From CAVUDO01 sp963740255 (GTDB lineage: Bacteria > Actinomycetota > Actinomycetes > Mycobacteriales > Cryptosporangiaceae), in contig CAVUDO010000002.1 of the NCBI GenBank assembly GCA_963740255.1, positions 1,984,001-2,048,000 on the forward strand: a stretch of DNA of 64,000 bases, written 5' to 3'. Shown here in pieces: positions 26,501-34,288 of the stretch (positions are counted from its first letter, which is position 1; each line of letters starts with the position of its first letter). A program made the position numbers and the translations under genes. The notes beneath the pieces were generated by a model, which did no database searches, was not told the origin of the DNA, and worked only from the letters and a program-made list of their open reading frames with translations.

Positions 26501-26806
26501 GCCGTCCCGCGCCACCAGCCCACCCAGGTCCGGTCCCGACACCAGCCGCATCGCCAGGTACATCCGGTCGGCGACCTGCCCGGCGGCATACACCGGAATG
26601 ATGTGCGGATGGTCGAAGCTCGCGACCAGCTTCCACTCCTGCTCGAACCGCCGCCGGAACCCCGGATCCGCGGCCAGGCCGGCGGTCAGCACCTTCAACG
26701 CCACCTGGCGGCCCAACCCCAGGTCCCGGGCGCTGTACACCGTGCTCATCCCGCCGCGGCCGATCTCCACCAGATCGGCGAACCCGGGAATCTCCAGACT
26801 CACCAC
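23600..26806 (-). CDS. Transmembrane Ser/Thr protein kinase with 12 NHL repeats
   Basis: A 1068-residue receptor kinase. Residues 8-270 are a complete Hanks-type kinase: glycine loop IGRGGMSTVYSA, VALKVL, catalytic loop VHRDVKPRNVL, LSDFGITK and APEQ. A Pro-rich juxtamembrane stretch leads to one membrane helix near residues 375-395 (AAAAATAAVVVAAGVVTVNV). Outside lie about 12 NHL repeats of some 55 residues, each with the pattern TVAGTG, FSGDGGPAT, VAVD, GNLYIAD and RVRKV. Mycobacterial PknD has the same architecture with six blades; twelve repeats could make two propellers. It is divergent from an FHA-like gene, a plausible substrate or partner. GTG 26806 or the next GTG is the start. Confidence 0.93.
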   Translation of the reverse strand: MVSLEIPGFADLVEIGRGGMSTVYSARDLGLGRQVALKVLTAGLAADPGFRRRFEQEWKLVASFDHPHIIPVYAAGQVADRMYLAMRLVSGPDLGGLVARDGPLDLARTSVLIGQVAAALDTAHAAGLVHRDVKPRNVLIEQRPPGEHCWLSDFGITKQVGVPDGATLTGAMLLTPHYAAPEQVRGVPVDARTDVYALGCVVYKCLTGHAPFVRGSESGVLAAHLLDAPHPVGSVRPDLPAEIDAVIAMALAKDPDHRYPTAGALADALRRVAVGGGGEHTAPTRHGAAAALRQVSPPTAPNSWSTPRGGADRQRPRHMPVPAPTGVGPRSPGGPPVRTDAGRSPDRRPGEMTPDQPTPEAGVRTLWTRRRTAAAAATAAVVVAAGVVTVNVLGRSDGVGQFVSAGQSARFEGVVEAVAVDSRDNVYFTAVDQHQVFKLDRSGALTLFAGAGIHPGDSGDGGPATTARLNHPQSLTVDDAGNVYIADTHNHRVRKVTPGGVISTVAGTDTSGFSGDGGPATEAQLSGPAGVALDTAGNLYVAEEGNDRVRKVDRAGVITTVAGGGKAGVLGDNGPATKASLKDPLGVAVDGAGDLYIADYTDQRIRVVSNGVIRTFAGTGKAGSAGDDGPARNARLSYPTAIAIDRISGVYIVESDGDRVRKVDRDGIIQTFAGTGVRGFSGDNGPATRAQLARPLAIAVDSTGARYVADGLNSRVRKVDAEGTITTVAGSGAHFPGDDGPATKAQIHPVGVVFDAAGTMYLADYKQHRIRRVSPDGTITTVAGTGVSGFSGDKGPAAKAQVDSPEGVAVDRDGVLHFADTRNNRIRKVDRDGRITTVAGTGKEGFSGDGGPATKAELASPSHLVFDQAGDLYFTDTLNTRVRKVDLPGGRITTVAGTAEDGFSGDNGPAVAARLDLPLGLAFDARGDLYLADKFNHRVRKIDVSTGRITTVAGSGAKGFSGDDGAATKASLNEPEGVAVDRAGNLYIADSGNNRVRRVTPAGVISTVAGSGGADFSGDGAAAVEAELTYPVAVGLDAAGNLYLSDFGNRRIRRIDSKGIISTFAGPA

Positions 26807-27097
26807 CCCGACCCACCCGGCCCCGGCCCGCCACGCTCACGCCCACTGGTCGATGCCCGCTGTCTGGGCACAGGGTCCCCCTGGTCCGTCGTCACCTGCC
26901 GTGCCCGGGCGGTAGCCTCCACGCCACCCGGTCGCGGTCATTGTGGTCTCCCGCCGTTCCGCTCCGGTAGGGGTGCCCACCCCTGGCGGCACAGCCGGGC
27001 ACCGGCGCGGCGGCGACCCGGACGACCTGGTTCGGGCACATGCCGGCCTCTGCCAGACTGGAGCCGCCCCGTGACTGTGTGTGGAGAGGCCGCTCGG

Positions 27098-27826
27098 ATG
27101 ACGCAGCTGTACGTCGCCTACGCCGGCCGCACCCGCACAGTCGAACAGGACGACACCTGCACGTTCGGCCGCTCCCGCCGCTGCGCGATCCGCCTCGACC
27201 CGGCCGACCTCGGCGTGGCCCGGGTGGCGGGAACCTTCCAGTTCCAGGGCGCCCACTGGCTGCTCGTGCACTACGGCGGACGGACGAACAGCGCCGGTCC
27301 CCCGCTGTCCCTGGTCGACGCCCGCGGCAACCGCCACCTTCTGCAGGACGGACGCTCCCACGTCGTCGAGCGGGACCTCACCGTCCTGGTGCTGGGCGAG
27401 CACCGGGACTACGAACTGGCCGTCTCGCTCACCGCCCCGGCCACGGAGCCCGCGGTCTTCCGTCCCGACGACGAGGACCCGACCCGGTGGCCGGACCCGC
27501 AGCGGTTCGCCGACGACGACCGGCTGGCGTTGACCGCGCTGTTCGCCGAGCATCTCGACAAACGGATTGCCGACCCGGTCAGGGTGCCGGTCGCCGACGC
27601 CGCGGCGCTGCTGGGCTGGAGTGAGCGGGCGCTGGCCCGCAGGCTCGAACGGATCATGGAGCGGCTCGGCCAGGAGGGCGTCGGCGGGATGACCGGGCCG
27701 ACCCGGCTGGACGCCCTCGGCCAGTACGTCATCCCCCGCGTGATCGGCCCCGACGACCTCCGCCTCCTGATGGCCCGCGTCCGCGCCGCGGCCCACAACA
27801 CCGCGCCCCGCACCCCCGGCAGCTGA
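27098..27826 (+). CDS. FHA-like domain protein facing the kinase gene
   Basis: A 242-residue protein. The N-terminal 110 residues resemble a forkhead-associated domain (TCTFGRSRRCAIRLD, then a strand-rich region with LVDARGNRHLL), which binds phosphothreonine peptides. The C-terminal half is helical and resembles a winged-helix or AfsR-type DNA-binding segment (VADAAALLGWSERALARRLERI). A GGAGAGG eight bases before ATG 27098 supports the start. The divergent Ser/Thr kinase makes a phospho-dependent regulator a reasonable inference. Its stop is six bases from the end of the convergent hydrolase gene. Confidence 0.7.
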   Translation: MTQLYVAYAGRTRTVEQDDTCTFGRSRRCAIRLDPADLGVARVAGTFQFQGAHWLLVHYGGRTNSAGPPLSLVDARGNRHLLQDGRSHVVERDLTVLVLGEHRDYELAVSLTAPATEPAVFRPDDEDPTRWPDPQRFADDDRLALTALFAEHLDKRIADPVRVPVADAAALLGWSERALARRLERIMERLGQEGVGGMTGPTRLDALGQYVIPRVIGPDDLRLLMARVRAAAHNTAPRTPGS

Positions 27827-27832
27827 GGCGGG

Positions 27833-29530
27833 TCAGCCGACCGGGAGGTCCGCCGGCCGGTTCAGCCCGTTGTCCTGCACCGAGACGAGGGGGCCGGCAG
27901 GACCGGGAACCGCATACGTCACGGGCCCCTGTGCTGTGACCTCGCTGTACCTGCCCATCACGATCCGCGCCTGGTTGTTGAGACTCTCGGTGGGCCGGCC
28001 GTCCGGGCCGTACTTCCAGTATTCGCTGTGGCCCGGCGTGTCCGTGCGGATCCGGTTCGCCCCGAAGTTGTCATCACTCGGTTCCTCGTTGTAACCGCCG
28101 GGAGTGCTGCTGAGGTAGACGATCGGATCGTCGGGCGCGGCCGCCGCCCACACGTGGCGGGTGTCCAGGTGCAGGTCGGAGGCCCGCTCCACGTTCATGC
28201 CGGGGCTTCCCACCGCGACGATGTCGTCCACCGCCAGGCCGTCGCCCTGGCGGGCTGCTTCGCCGACCACCACCGAGCCGTAGCTGTGACCAACCGCCGT
28301 CAGGTGCGCCCGCTCACCCTCATGGCTCGCGCGGAGACCGTCCACGAAACGATCCAGCGTGGGGGCGGCGTGCTCCGCGTACCAGACGTTAGGCGCCTGG
28401 GGAAGATCGCTCGGTGCGTCCGAGCCCAGCCACACGATAGTCGCGACGTCACCGCTGGCGTTCGGGGTGAGATCGTCGCTCGCTCGCTGGAGGCTGGCCG
28501 CGCGTTCGAGGTCGTCGCCGGTAAGACCGTCGAGAGAAGCCGACGTACCCGGAACGTAGACCGCCGTGTGGCGGGCCGTGTCGGGGTTGCCGACTGCCAC
28601 GATCGCCTCGCCGTCCTCGGTGAAGTTGTTCACGCCGAGCAGCATGAGCTGCTGGTTGGGCGCGCCACGCTCGGAGTCCTCCAGCTTCTGGAGCAGGTTC
28701 CGGGCCCGGTCGAGGTGGGCCGACGGGTGGTTGGCGAACTCCGCGTACGCGATGGTGCTGCGGAGCTGGAGCCGGTTGGCCTTGTCGCGTGCGGTGGCGG
28801 GCAGTCCGTCGAGTGCGCCGATCCGCTCCGGGTAGGCCGAGATGTACGCCTGCCTCTGCGTGTCGGTGAGACCGCGCCACCACGCCGCCGCCTCGGCGGG
28901 ATTCGATGCAGGTCTGGGCATGGTCTGGGTCGAGAGACCCAGCAGTTCCAGGCTCTGCTTCGCGTCCTGTATCGCGTCCTGTGACTCGTCCATCGTGTGG
29001 TTGCCCGGCGTGAGCGGCTCGTACCTGCGTAGCGCACCGGAGAACGTCGCGTCCCATTTCTCGGCCCGCTTCACGACCTTGCCCAGCTCACCTTGGACGA
29101 ACGCGGCCATCTCGGCTTTCGCCCTGACCAGCTCGTCGTAACTGCTTGTCGCCAGCTCGATGGAGAGCGGCTCGGCCCGGATGACCGTGCCCTGGGGGGT
29201 CACCCGCATCCCGGCCGCGATCGCGCGCCGTACCTCGTCGTCGAGTTCGCGCTGGAGGGTGGCCAGTTGGCCCGCCGCCGCCTCCAGCAGGGAGGCGACC
29301 CCCCGTGCCTGCTGGGCGGCCAGTTCGAGCTCGTCGTCCACCTTGTCGAACTGCCGGAATCCGGCCTCCGAAGCGGCCCCCGACCACCCGGACGCGGTGA
29401 GCGGCCGGGTGACGTCGCTCGCCACCCAGCCCTCCAGCACGCCGAGCCGCCGCGACAACGCCACCCACGCCTCACCCGCCGCAGAAAGCTTCGCGGGCCT
29501 TGCGGCCCGGAGCATCTCGAAGGTGACCAT
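27833..29530 (-). CDS. DUF1023 alpha/beta hydrolase with WXG100-like N-terminal region
   Basis: A 565-residue protein. Residues 1-200 are helical and resemble type VII secretion (WXG100/LXG) N-termini, with a WSGAASEAGFRQFDKV segment. The C-terminal half is the actinobacterial DUF1023 hydrolase: VYVPGTSASLDGL, nucleophile in AVGHSYGSVVVGEA, VAVGSPGM and a likely catalytic His in TPGHSEYWK. Start ATG 29530 follows GGCGGGG. The WXG100-like gene 10 bases upstream is likely its secretion partner. Esterase, lipase or phospholipase activity is inferred; the substrate is unknown. Confidence 0.82.
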   Translation of the reverse strand: MVTFEMLRAARPAKLSAAGEAWVALSRRLGVLEGWVASDVTRPLTASGWSGAASEAGFRQFDKVDDELELAAQQARGVASLLEAAAGQLATLQRELDDEVRRAIAAGMRVTPQGTVIRAEPLSIELATSSYDELVRAKAEMAAFVQGELGKVVKRAEKWDATFSGALRRYEPLTPGNHTMDESQDAIQDAKQSLELLGLSTQTMPRPASNPAEAAAWWRGLTDTQRQAYISAYPERIGALDGLPATARDKANRLQLRSTIAYAEFANHPSAHLDRARNLLQKLEDSERGAPNQQLMLLGVNNFTEDGEAIVAVGNPDTARHTAVYVPGTSASLDGLTGDDLERAASLQRASDDLTPNASGDVATIVWLGSDAPSDLPQAPNVWYAEHAAPTLDRFVDGLRASHEGERAHLTAVGHSYGSVVVGEAARQGDGLAVDDIVAVGSPGMNVERASDLHLDTRHVWAAAAPDDPIVYLSSTPGGYNEEPSDDNFGANRIRTDTPGHSEYWKYGPDGRPTESLNNQARIVMGRYSEVTAQGPVTYAVPGPAGPLVSVQDNGLNRPADLPVG

Positions 29531-29540
29531 CCCCGCCCGC

Positions 29541-29843
29541 CTACCTGGTGATCCGGGTGAACCGAGTCGCGCTGGCCGCGTCGTCCTCCTGATAGTTCGC
29601 CGCACACTGGCCGAGAGCGTCGCCGAGGTGGCCGAGGTGATTGCCGAGGTTCTCGAGGTCGCCTTCCCAGGTCTGCAGGAGGCCAGCGACCGCGGCGCCG
29701 GTCAGCCAGCCCTGGAACGCGAGGTAGGCCGCATCCGTGTCGTCCGCCATGTCCCGGGAGGCGGCGCCGAGTTCGGGCCGCATCTGCGTGACCTCCGACC
29801 CGACCGCCCGCAGGACGCCGGCCTGGACGTCGAAACCTGACAT
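29541..29843 (-). CDS. WXG100-like small helical protein
   Basis: A 100-residue all-helical protein, the length of ESAT-6/WXG100 family members, with two helices around a GWLTG turn and a WEG motif (LLQTWEGDLENLG) in the second helix. Such proteins form helical hairpins that act as secretion chaperones or co-substrates of type VII systems. It lies immediately upstream of the hydrolase whose N-terminus is also WXG-like. No ESX ATPase or membrane component occurs in the window. Confidence 0.75.
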   Translation of the reverse strand: MSGFDVQAGVLRAVGSEVTQMRPELGAASRDMADDTDAAYLAFQGWLTGAAVAGLLQTWEGDLENLGNHLGHLGDALGQCAANYQEDDAASATRFTRITR

Positions 29844-30070
29844 GACCCCTCCTCGGTCGCATCACCTGCCGCATCGGTCGGCCCGGTGTACTGCCGGACG
29901 AGCGCGCCCCGAATCGCGCTCGTCCGCAGCCACAAGGTGCGGCCTGAACCGGCGCCGCGACAAGGGGTCCGGACCCCGGCGGCGGTCCCTGCGCGCGCGG
30001 CGGGAGCGGACGAGGCAGGATGGTCACCGACCAGAGCAGTTCCGACCGGACCCGTGAGGAGCACGTCACC

Positions 30071-30562
30071 GTGGCGGACTCGTCGTTCGACGTCGTCAGC
30101 AAGGTCGACCGGCAGGAGGTCGACAACGCACTGAACCAGGCGGCCAAGGAGCTCAGCCAGCGCTTCGACTTCCGCGGCACGAACGCCTCGGTGAGCTGGA
30201 GCGGCGAGGAGGCCGTGGCGCTGCAGGCCGACACCGAGGAACGCCTGCTCGCGGCGCTGGACGTCTTCAAGGAGAAGCTGGTCAAGCGCGGGATCAGCCT
30301 GAAGTCGCTGGACGCCGGCGAGCCGCAGCAGTCGGGCAAGTCCTACCGGCTGACCGGCAAGATCCTGCAGGGCATCGAGACCGACAAGGCCAAGAAGATC
30401 GCGAAGAAGGTCCGCGACGACGGCCCGAAGGGCGTCCAGGCGCAGATCCAGGGCGACCAGCTGCGCGTCTCGGCGAAGAAGAAGGACGACCTGCAGACTG
30501 TCATCGCGCTGCTCAAGACCGAGGACTTCGGCGTCGCGCTGCAGTTCACGAACTACAGGTAA
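30071..30562 (+). CDS. yajQ: YajQ family nucleotide-binding protein
   Basis: A 163-residue cytoplasmic protein, exactly the family length. It begins ADSSFDVVSKVDRQEVDNAL and has the two ferredoxin-like halves with RFDFRGTNASV, GISLKSLD, GKILQGIETDKAKKIAK and KKDDLQTVIALLK. Some homologues bind cyclic-di-GMP and others bind tRNA or nucleotides. GTG 30071 is chosen because GAGGAG lies nine bases upstream and it gives the family start; a longer in-frame reading from 30020 is not needed. A GGDEF/EAL protein elsewhere in the window makes c-di-GMP binding an idea worth testing. Confidence 0.92.
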   Translation: MADSSFDVVSKVDRQEVDNALNQAAKELSQRFDFRGTNASVSWSGEEAVALQADTEERLLAALDVFKEKLVKRGISLKSLDAGEPQQSGKSYRLTGKILQGIETDKAKKIAKKVRDDGPKGVQAQIQGDQLRVSAKKKDDLQTVIALLKTEDFGVALQFTNYR

Positions 30563-30677
30563 GGCGAAGCGTTAGCCGCATTCCGGCGGCTGATGGCACG
30601 TCCGATCCCAGCGGAGCCGGGTGCCTGAGGCGGCACCCCGAACTCAACCGACTCGCTGTGGCGAAGGCGGTCAGCAT

Positions 30678-30953
30678 TCAGTTGGCGATGCGAAGGACCT
30701 CTGCGTAGACGTCCTTGGCCGAACCGTCGAAGTAGTTCGCGTGAGTGACCTTCACTGTCTCGATGGAGTCCGAGCCAACCAGAACAATGTCCATGTGCGG
30801 GCAGTCGCGGTACTGCTCTTCGAGTTCCTCGTACTTCACGACGGCAGCCTTGGCCTCAACCCCGAAGTCGTGCTGGTTCAGGAGGCGGCCTGCCCGGCGA
30901 TCGAACACTAGGATGAAGTGCTGGATCTTCGCTTCTCTCACATGCGCGCTCAT
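30678..30953 (-). CDS. Small partner protein of the RelA/SpoT-domain gene (candidate antitoxin)
   Basis: A 91-residue protein of unknown family starting MSAHVREAKIQHFILVFD. It has an alternating strand/helix pattern with an acidic helix (KYEELEEQYRD) and VTHANYFDGSAKDVYAEVL near the end, and no membrane or signal segment. Its ATG overlaps the stop of the RelA/SpoT-domain gene as ATGA, so the two are made together. Small genes overlapping single-domain alarmone synthetases are often neutralising partners in toxSAS toxin-antitoxin pairs; here that is inference from position only. Confidence 0.65.
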   Translation of the reverse strand: MSAHVREAKIQHFILVFDRRAGRLLNQHDFGVEAKAAVVKYEELEEQYRDCPHMDIVLVGSDSIETVKVTHANYFDGSAKDVYAEVLRIAN

Positions 30954-31638
30954 GGGCTACCTTCCAGGAACGGCCGGGCGTCCAGTCTACGCCGCTCATG
31001 CAGTTTAACCATCTCCTCGGGTACCGCCTCTCCCTTCTCCTGCAGCGCCATGATTTCGGACGCGACCGCCAGGAACCTCTGGATCGGGTGGGTGCCGTCC
31101 TGCTTGAGGTTCCTGCCGGTTTCGCCCGAGTAGTCCTCCGCGGCGATCGCCCACGCATGCATCGACTCCGTCCTCAGCTGGATCTCGATGGCGCGCTCCC
31201 GGTAGGGCACAACGATGTGGACCGCCCGGTAGCCGGACTTCCTGGGCTGGACGGTGTAGTCCGAGTAGCTGATCGTCCGGAGCGTCTTCAAGATCCGCTC
31301 CTCCAACCGACGCAGATCCTCCGTGCTCGCCACAACGGCCCGACAGCCGCGATGTCCTGCATCCGGGACAGGTCGAGCGTCGGCTCGCGACGAAGCTTCT
31401 CGAGGATCGTCTGTCGTCGCTTAAGGCGCTGGGTTACCTTCGCGGCGACACCAGCAGTGCGAGCGCGCGAACGGAGGCCGTTGTTGGCGCTTACCAGCGG
31501 CCCGTAATGAGCCCGGCGCCACGCCTCCATCGTGTCCAGGGCCTGGACGACCGCCGTATCGTCGTTGAGTTCGTCCCTCATGTACCGGCGCAGCGTGCTC
31601 CCAGCCTTCTTCACTTGGCTCTTGCTGGGAACCTCCAT
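30950..31638 (-). pseudogene. RelA/SpoT-domain nucleotide pyrophosphokinase, frameshifted
   Basis: Two overlapping frames together encode one protein of about 229 residues. The first (from ATG 31638) has a helical N-terminus ending LDLSRMQDIA; the second continues CRAVVASTEDLRRLEERI, then SGYRAVHIVVPY and IEIQLRTESMHAWAI, the synthetase motifs of the RelA/SpoT domain. The expected D-IAGCR motif is broken between 31340 and 31350 where one G seems to be missing. There is no HD hydrolase domain, so this is a small synthetase-type enzyme of (p)ppGpp or related nucleotides. It may be a real inactivation, phase variation or a sequencing error; the reading is otherwise intact. Confidence 0.8.
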
Positions 31639-31716
31639 GTCGGCACCCTAGCGACACCGCCCGACACGGCCTCCACAACGGTGGCGGTTTGAGCGTGGGC
31701 TATCCGGCGTCAGGGT

Positions 31717-32961
31717 CTACGCCCTCGCGGTGGCGCGGCGTAAGGGGTTGCCGGGGAGGGTGGCGACGACCGCGCCGGCCGCGGTGGCCACGCCGGCCAA
31801 CGCGAACGCCCAGCCGACGCCACCGGCCCGGTCGACCAGCACACCGGCCACCGCGGAGCCCAGCCCGCTGCCGACGAAGGAGATGGTCACCACCCAGGTG
31901 TAGGCCTCGTTGATCATGCGGTGCGGAGCGATGGCCGCCACCAGGGCGTTCTCCACAGTCAGCGCGGGAGCCAGGGTCAGGCCGCTCAGCAGCAGCGCAA
32001 CCGCCATCAGCGCCGCGTTCGGCACCAACGCGAGCGCGGCCATGCCGACCGCCACCGCGCCCAGCGTCGCGCCCCACTGGGTCGGCAGCGAGGCGCGGAA
32101 CTGGCGGGTGCCGAACCAGAGTCCGCCGGTCACGCTGCCCACGCCCCACAGCGCGAACAGCAGGCCGGCGAGCGCGTCGCCGTCCCCGACCAAGTGCAGG
32201 TCGGCGAACGCCGGCACCGTCACGCCGATGACCCCGAATGCGAACGTCAGCGCGCCGGAGACGAACAGCAGCAGCGGCATGCCCGGCGCGACGGCCGGCC
32301 CGAGGCCGCGGACACGGGTGCGGTCGGGCTCCGGCCGCCAGCCTCGGGTGGCCGGGCCGAGCGCGACGGCCGCGGTGCCCCAGGCCGCGAGGGCGGCGGC
32401 CACGGCGAGCGCCACGGTGACGTCGACCAGCGCGGCCAGCACCCCCACCAGCAGCGGACCGAGCACGAACACCACCTCGAACGACGTGGTCTCCACCGCC
32501 AGGCCGGCGGCCCGCAGCGGCTCCCAGCGGCCGGTGGTCAGACCGCTCCAGGTGCTCCGCAGGGCCGCGGTGAGCGGCGGAAGGCACGCCCCGAGCAACC
32601 CCGACGCCGCCCAGATCACCGGCGTGGACGCGGGCAGCGCCGTCGCCACCAGCACCAGCACCGCCGCGACCGGCCACGCGAACGCGGTGGCCAGCAGAAC
32701 CGGCGTCGGCCGCAGCCGGTCGGCGAGCCGGCCCAGCACCGGCCCCACCGCGGCAGTCGCCAGTGCGTAGGACGCGCCGGCCACGCCGGCCACGGCGTAC
32801 GAGCCCGTGGAACGTTCGACCAGCAGCACCAGGACCAGCGGCGCCATCGCGATCGGCAGCCGACCGGCGATCCCCCCGACCACCAGCGTCGGGGCACCGG
32901 GAATGCGCCACACCGCGGCGTACCGGCGCAGGCCGGCCACCGTCGGGGCGGGCTCGCTCAC
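31717..32961 (-). CDS. MFS transporter (second of a pair)
   Basis: A 414-residue 12-helix transporter, starting at GTG 32961, which overlaps the upstream transporter stop as GTGA. It resembles its neighbour throughout: RRYAAVWRIPGAPTLVVGG, GPVLGRLADRL and INEAYTWVVTISFVGSGLG, the last also matched in the other. The pair thus looks like an old tandem duplication. They may act separately or as a heterodimer. The substrate is unknown; the shared ABATE regulator suggests a small-molecule or drug efflux role. Confidence 0.85.
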   Translation of the reverse strand: MSEPAPTVAGLRRYAAVWRIPGAPTLVVGGIAGRLPIAMAPLVLVLLVERSTGSYAVAGVAGASYALATAAVGPVLGRLADRLRPTPVLLATAFAWPVAAVLVLVATALPASTPVIWAASGLLGACLPPLTAALRSTWSGLTTGRWEPLRAAGLAVETTSFEVVFVLGPLLVGVLAALVDVTVALAVAAALAAWGTAAVALGPATRGWRPEPDRTRVRGLGPAVAPGMPLLLFVSGALTFAFGVIGVTVPAFADLHLVGDGDALAGLLFALWGVGSVTGGLWFGTRQFRASLPTQWGATLGAVAVGMAALALVPNAALMAVALLLSGLTLAPALTVENALVAAIAPHRMINEAYTWVVTISFVGSGLGSAVAGVLVDRAGGVGWAFALAGVATAAGAVVATLPGNPLRRATARA

Positions 32962-34184
32962 CGACCGCCCTCCGGCAGCGGCGCGTCGGTCACCGGGGCA
33001 CGGCGGTCGGACCACACGCCGGGCACGGTAACGATCGCCCAGGCCAGCAGCGCGGCCAGGGGCGCCAGCGCGAGCGCCCCGGGTACGCCGCCGCGGTGGT
33101 CGATGATCACGCCGGCCGTGGCGGCGCCGAGCGCGTTGGCCGTGAACACCACCGTGGTGGTCCAGGTGAACGCCTCGGTGAGGGTGCCGACCGGCGCCAG
33201 GTTGGCGATCAGCCCGTTGGTCACGGTGAAGGCCGGCGCGATGCCGGTGCCGGCCAGGAACAGCATCGCGGCGAGCACCCACGGGTTGCCGGCCAGCGCG
33301 AGCGGCGCCATCCCGACAGCCAGCGCCACCAGCGTCCAGCGGAACTGCCCCATCAGCGGCATCCGGAACCGCTTGGTGCCGAACCAGATGCCGCCGACCG
33401 CGCTGCCGACCGCCCAGATCGTGAGCAGCAGTCCGGCCGTGCTGTTGCCGCCGTGGGAGTTGGCGTACGCCGGGATCGCGACCTCCAGCGCGCCGAAGCC
33501 GAAGAGGACCGCGCCGACCGCCGCCAGCACCTGCACCATTCCCGCGGCCCGCAGCGGGCTCCGGCGGGCGACGCCCGCACGCCGCGGGTGCGCCTCCAGC
33601 CGGCGGGCCGGGCCGCTGGCGGCCACCACGATCGAGCCGACCAGCGACAGCACCGCCGCACCGAGGATCGCCAGCGCGGGCGAGGCGACCACCACGACCA
33701 GGCTGACCACCAGCGGGCCGGTGATCCAGACGGCCTCCATCGTGATCGAGTCGAGCGCGAACGCCGTCTGCCGGACGCCGTCGTCCTTGGCGAGGTCGTT
33801 CCAGAGCGTCCGCAGCGAGGACGAGAGCAGCGGGAACGCGGCGCCGGCCAGCGCCGCGGTGGCGTAGACCAGCCCGAGTGGCGCCGCGTACACCAGCGCG
33901 GCGAGCAGTCCGCCGAGCGCGAGCGGGTACGCGATGCCGGTGGCGAGCAGCACCGGACGGATGCCGCGCCGGTCGGCCAGCCGGCCGAGCAGCGGCGCGA
34001 CGGCCGCGGTGGCCAGCGCGTAGAGGGCGGTGGTGATGCCCGCCGCGGCGTACGAGCCCGTGCGGCTGTGCACCAGCAGCACCAGCGCCAGCCCGACGAT
34101 GCCCACCGGCAGTCGGCCCACCAGACCGGCCAGGATCAGCACCGGTGCCGACGGCAACCGCCAGACCTCCGCGTAACGCCGCAT
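32958..34184 (-). CDS. MFS transporter (first of a pair)
   Basis: A 408-residue transporter starting at ATG 34184, with 12 predicted helices and the loop LLGRLADRRGIRPVL. GAGGATCAGC precedes the start. It is related to the next gene and coupled to it by a GTGA overlap. It is divergent, across 104 bases carrying inverted repeats, from a CGNR/ABATE regulator, which presumably controls the pair. Substrate unknown. Confidence 0.86.
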   Translation of the reverse strand: MRRYAEVWRLPSAPVLILAGLVGRLPVGIVGLALVLLVHSRTGSYAAAGITTALYALATAAVAPLLGRLADRRGIRPVLLATGIAYPLALGGLLAALVYAAPLGLVYATAALAGAAFPLLSSSLRTLWNDLAKDDGVRQTAFALDSITMEAVWITGPLVVSLVVVVASPALAILGAAVLSLVGSIVVAASGPARRLEAHPRRAGVARRSPLRAAGMVQVLAAVGAVLFGFGALEVAIPAYANSHGGNSTAGLLLTIWAVGSAVGGIWFGTKRFRMPLMGQFRWTLVALAVGMAPLALAGNPWVLAAMLFLAGTGIAPAFTVTNGLIANLAPVGTLTEAFTWTTTVVFTANALGAATAGVIIDHRGGVPGALALAPLAALLAWAIVTVPGVWSDRRAPVTDAPLPEGGR

Positions 34185-34222
34185 GACGCTGATCCTCCTC
34201 CCGGGGTACGACAGAATAGGTA

Positions 34223-34284
34223 GTAGGCAAAGATTGAATAGCCGCCTACAGTGACGGTCACGATACTAGATCGAACGTAGGCGG
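34223..34284. promoter_or_regulatory. Repeated TAGGC half-sites between the MFS pair and the ABATE gene
   Basis: Three half-sites occur in alternating orientation: GTAGGC at 34223-34228, CCGCCTAC at 34242-34249 and GTAGGCGG at 34277-34284. The outer arms CCGCCTAC and GTAGGCGG are perfect inverted repeats. A separate perfect palindrome GTGACGGTCAC lies at 34251-34261. This is the only divergent promoter region for the three genes, so it is a good candidate operator of the ABATE/CGNR regulator. Confidence 0.55.
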
Positions 34285-34288
34285 TCAC

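Noticed and set aside
23516..27097. Very long open frame on the plus strand, antisense to the kinase-NHL gene
   Set aside because: It mirrors the minus-strand kinase with its clear motifs; GC-rich repeats on the minus strand create long stop-free antisense frames. Only the part from ATG 27098 is a real gene.
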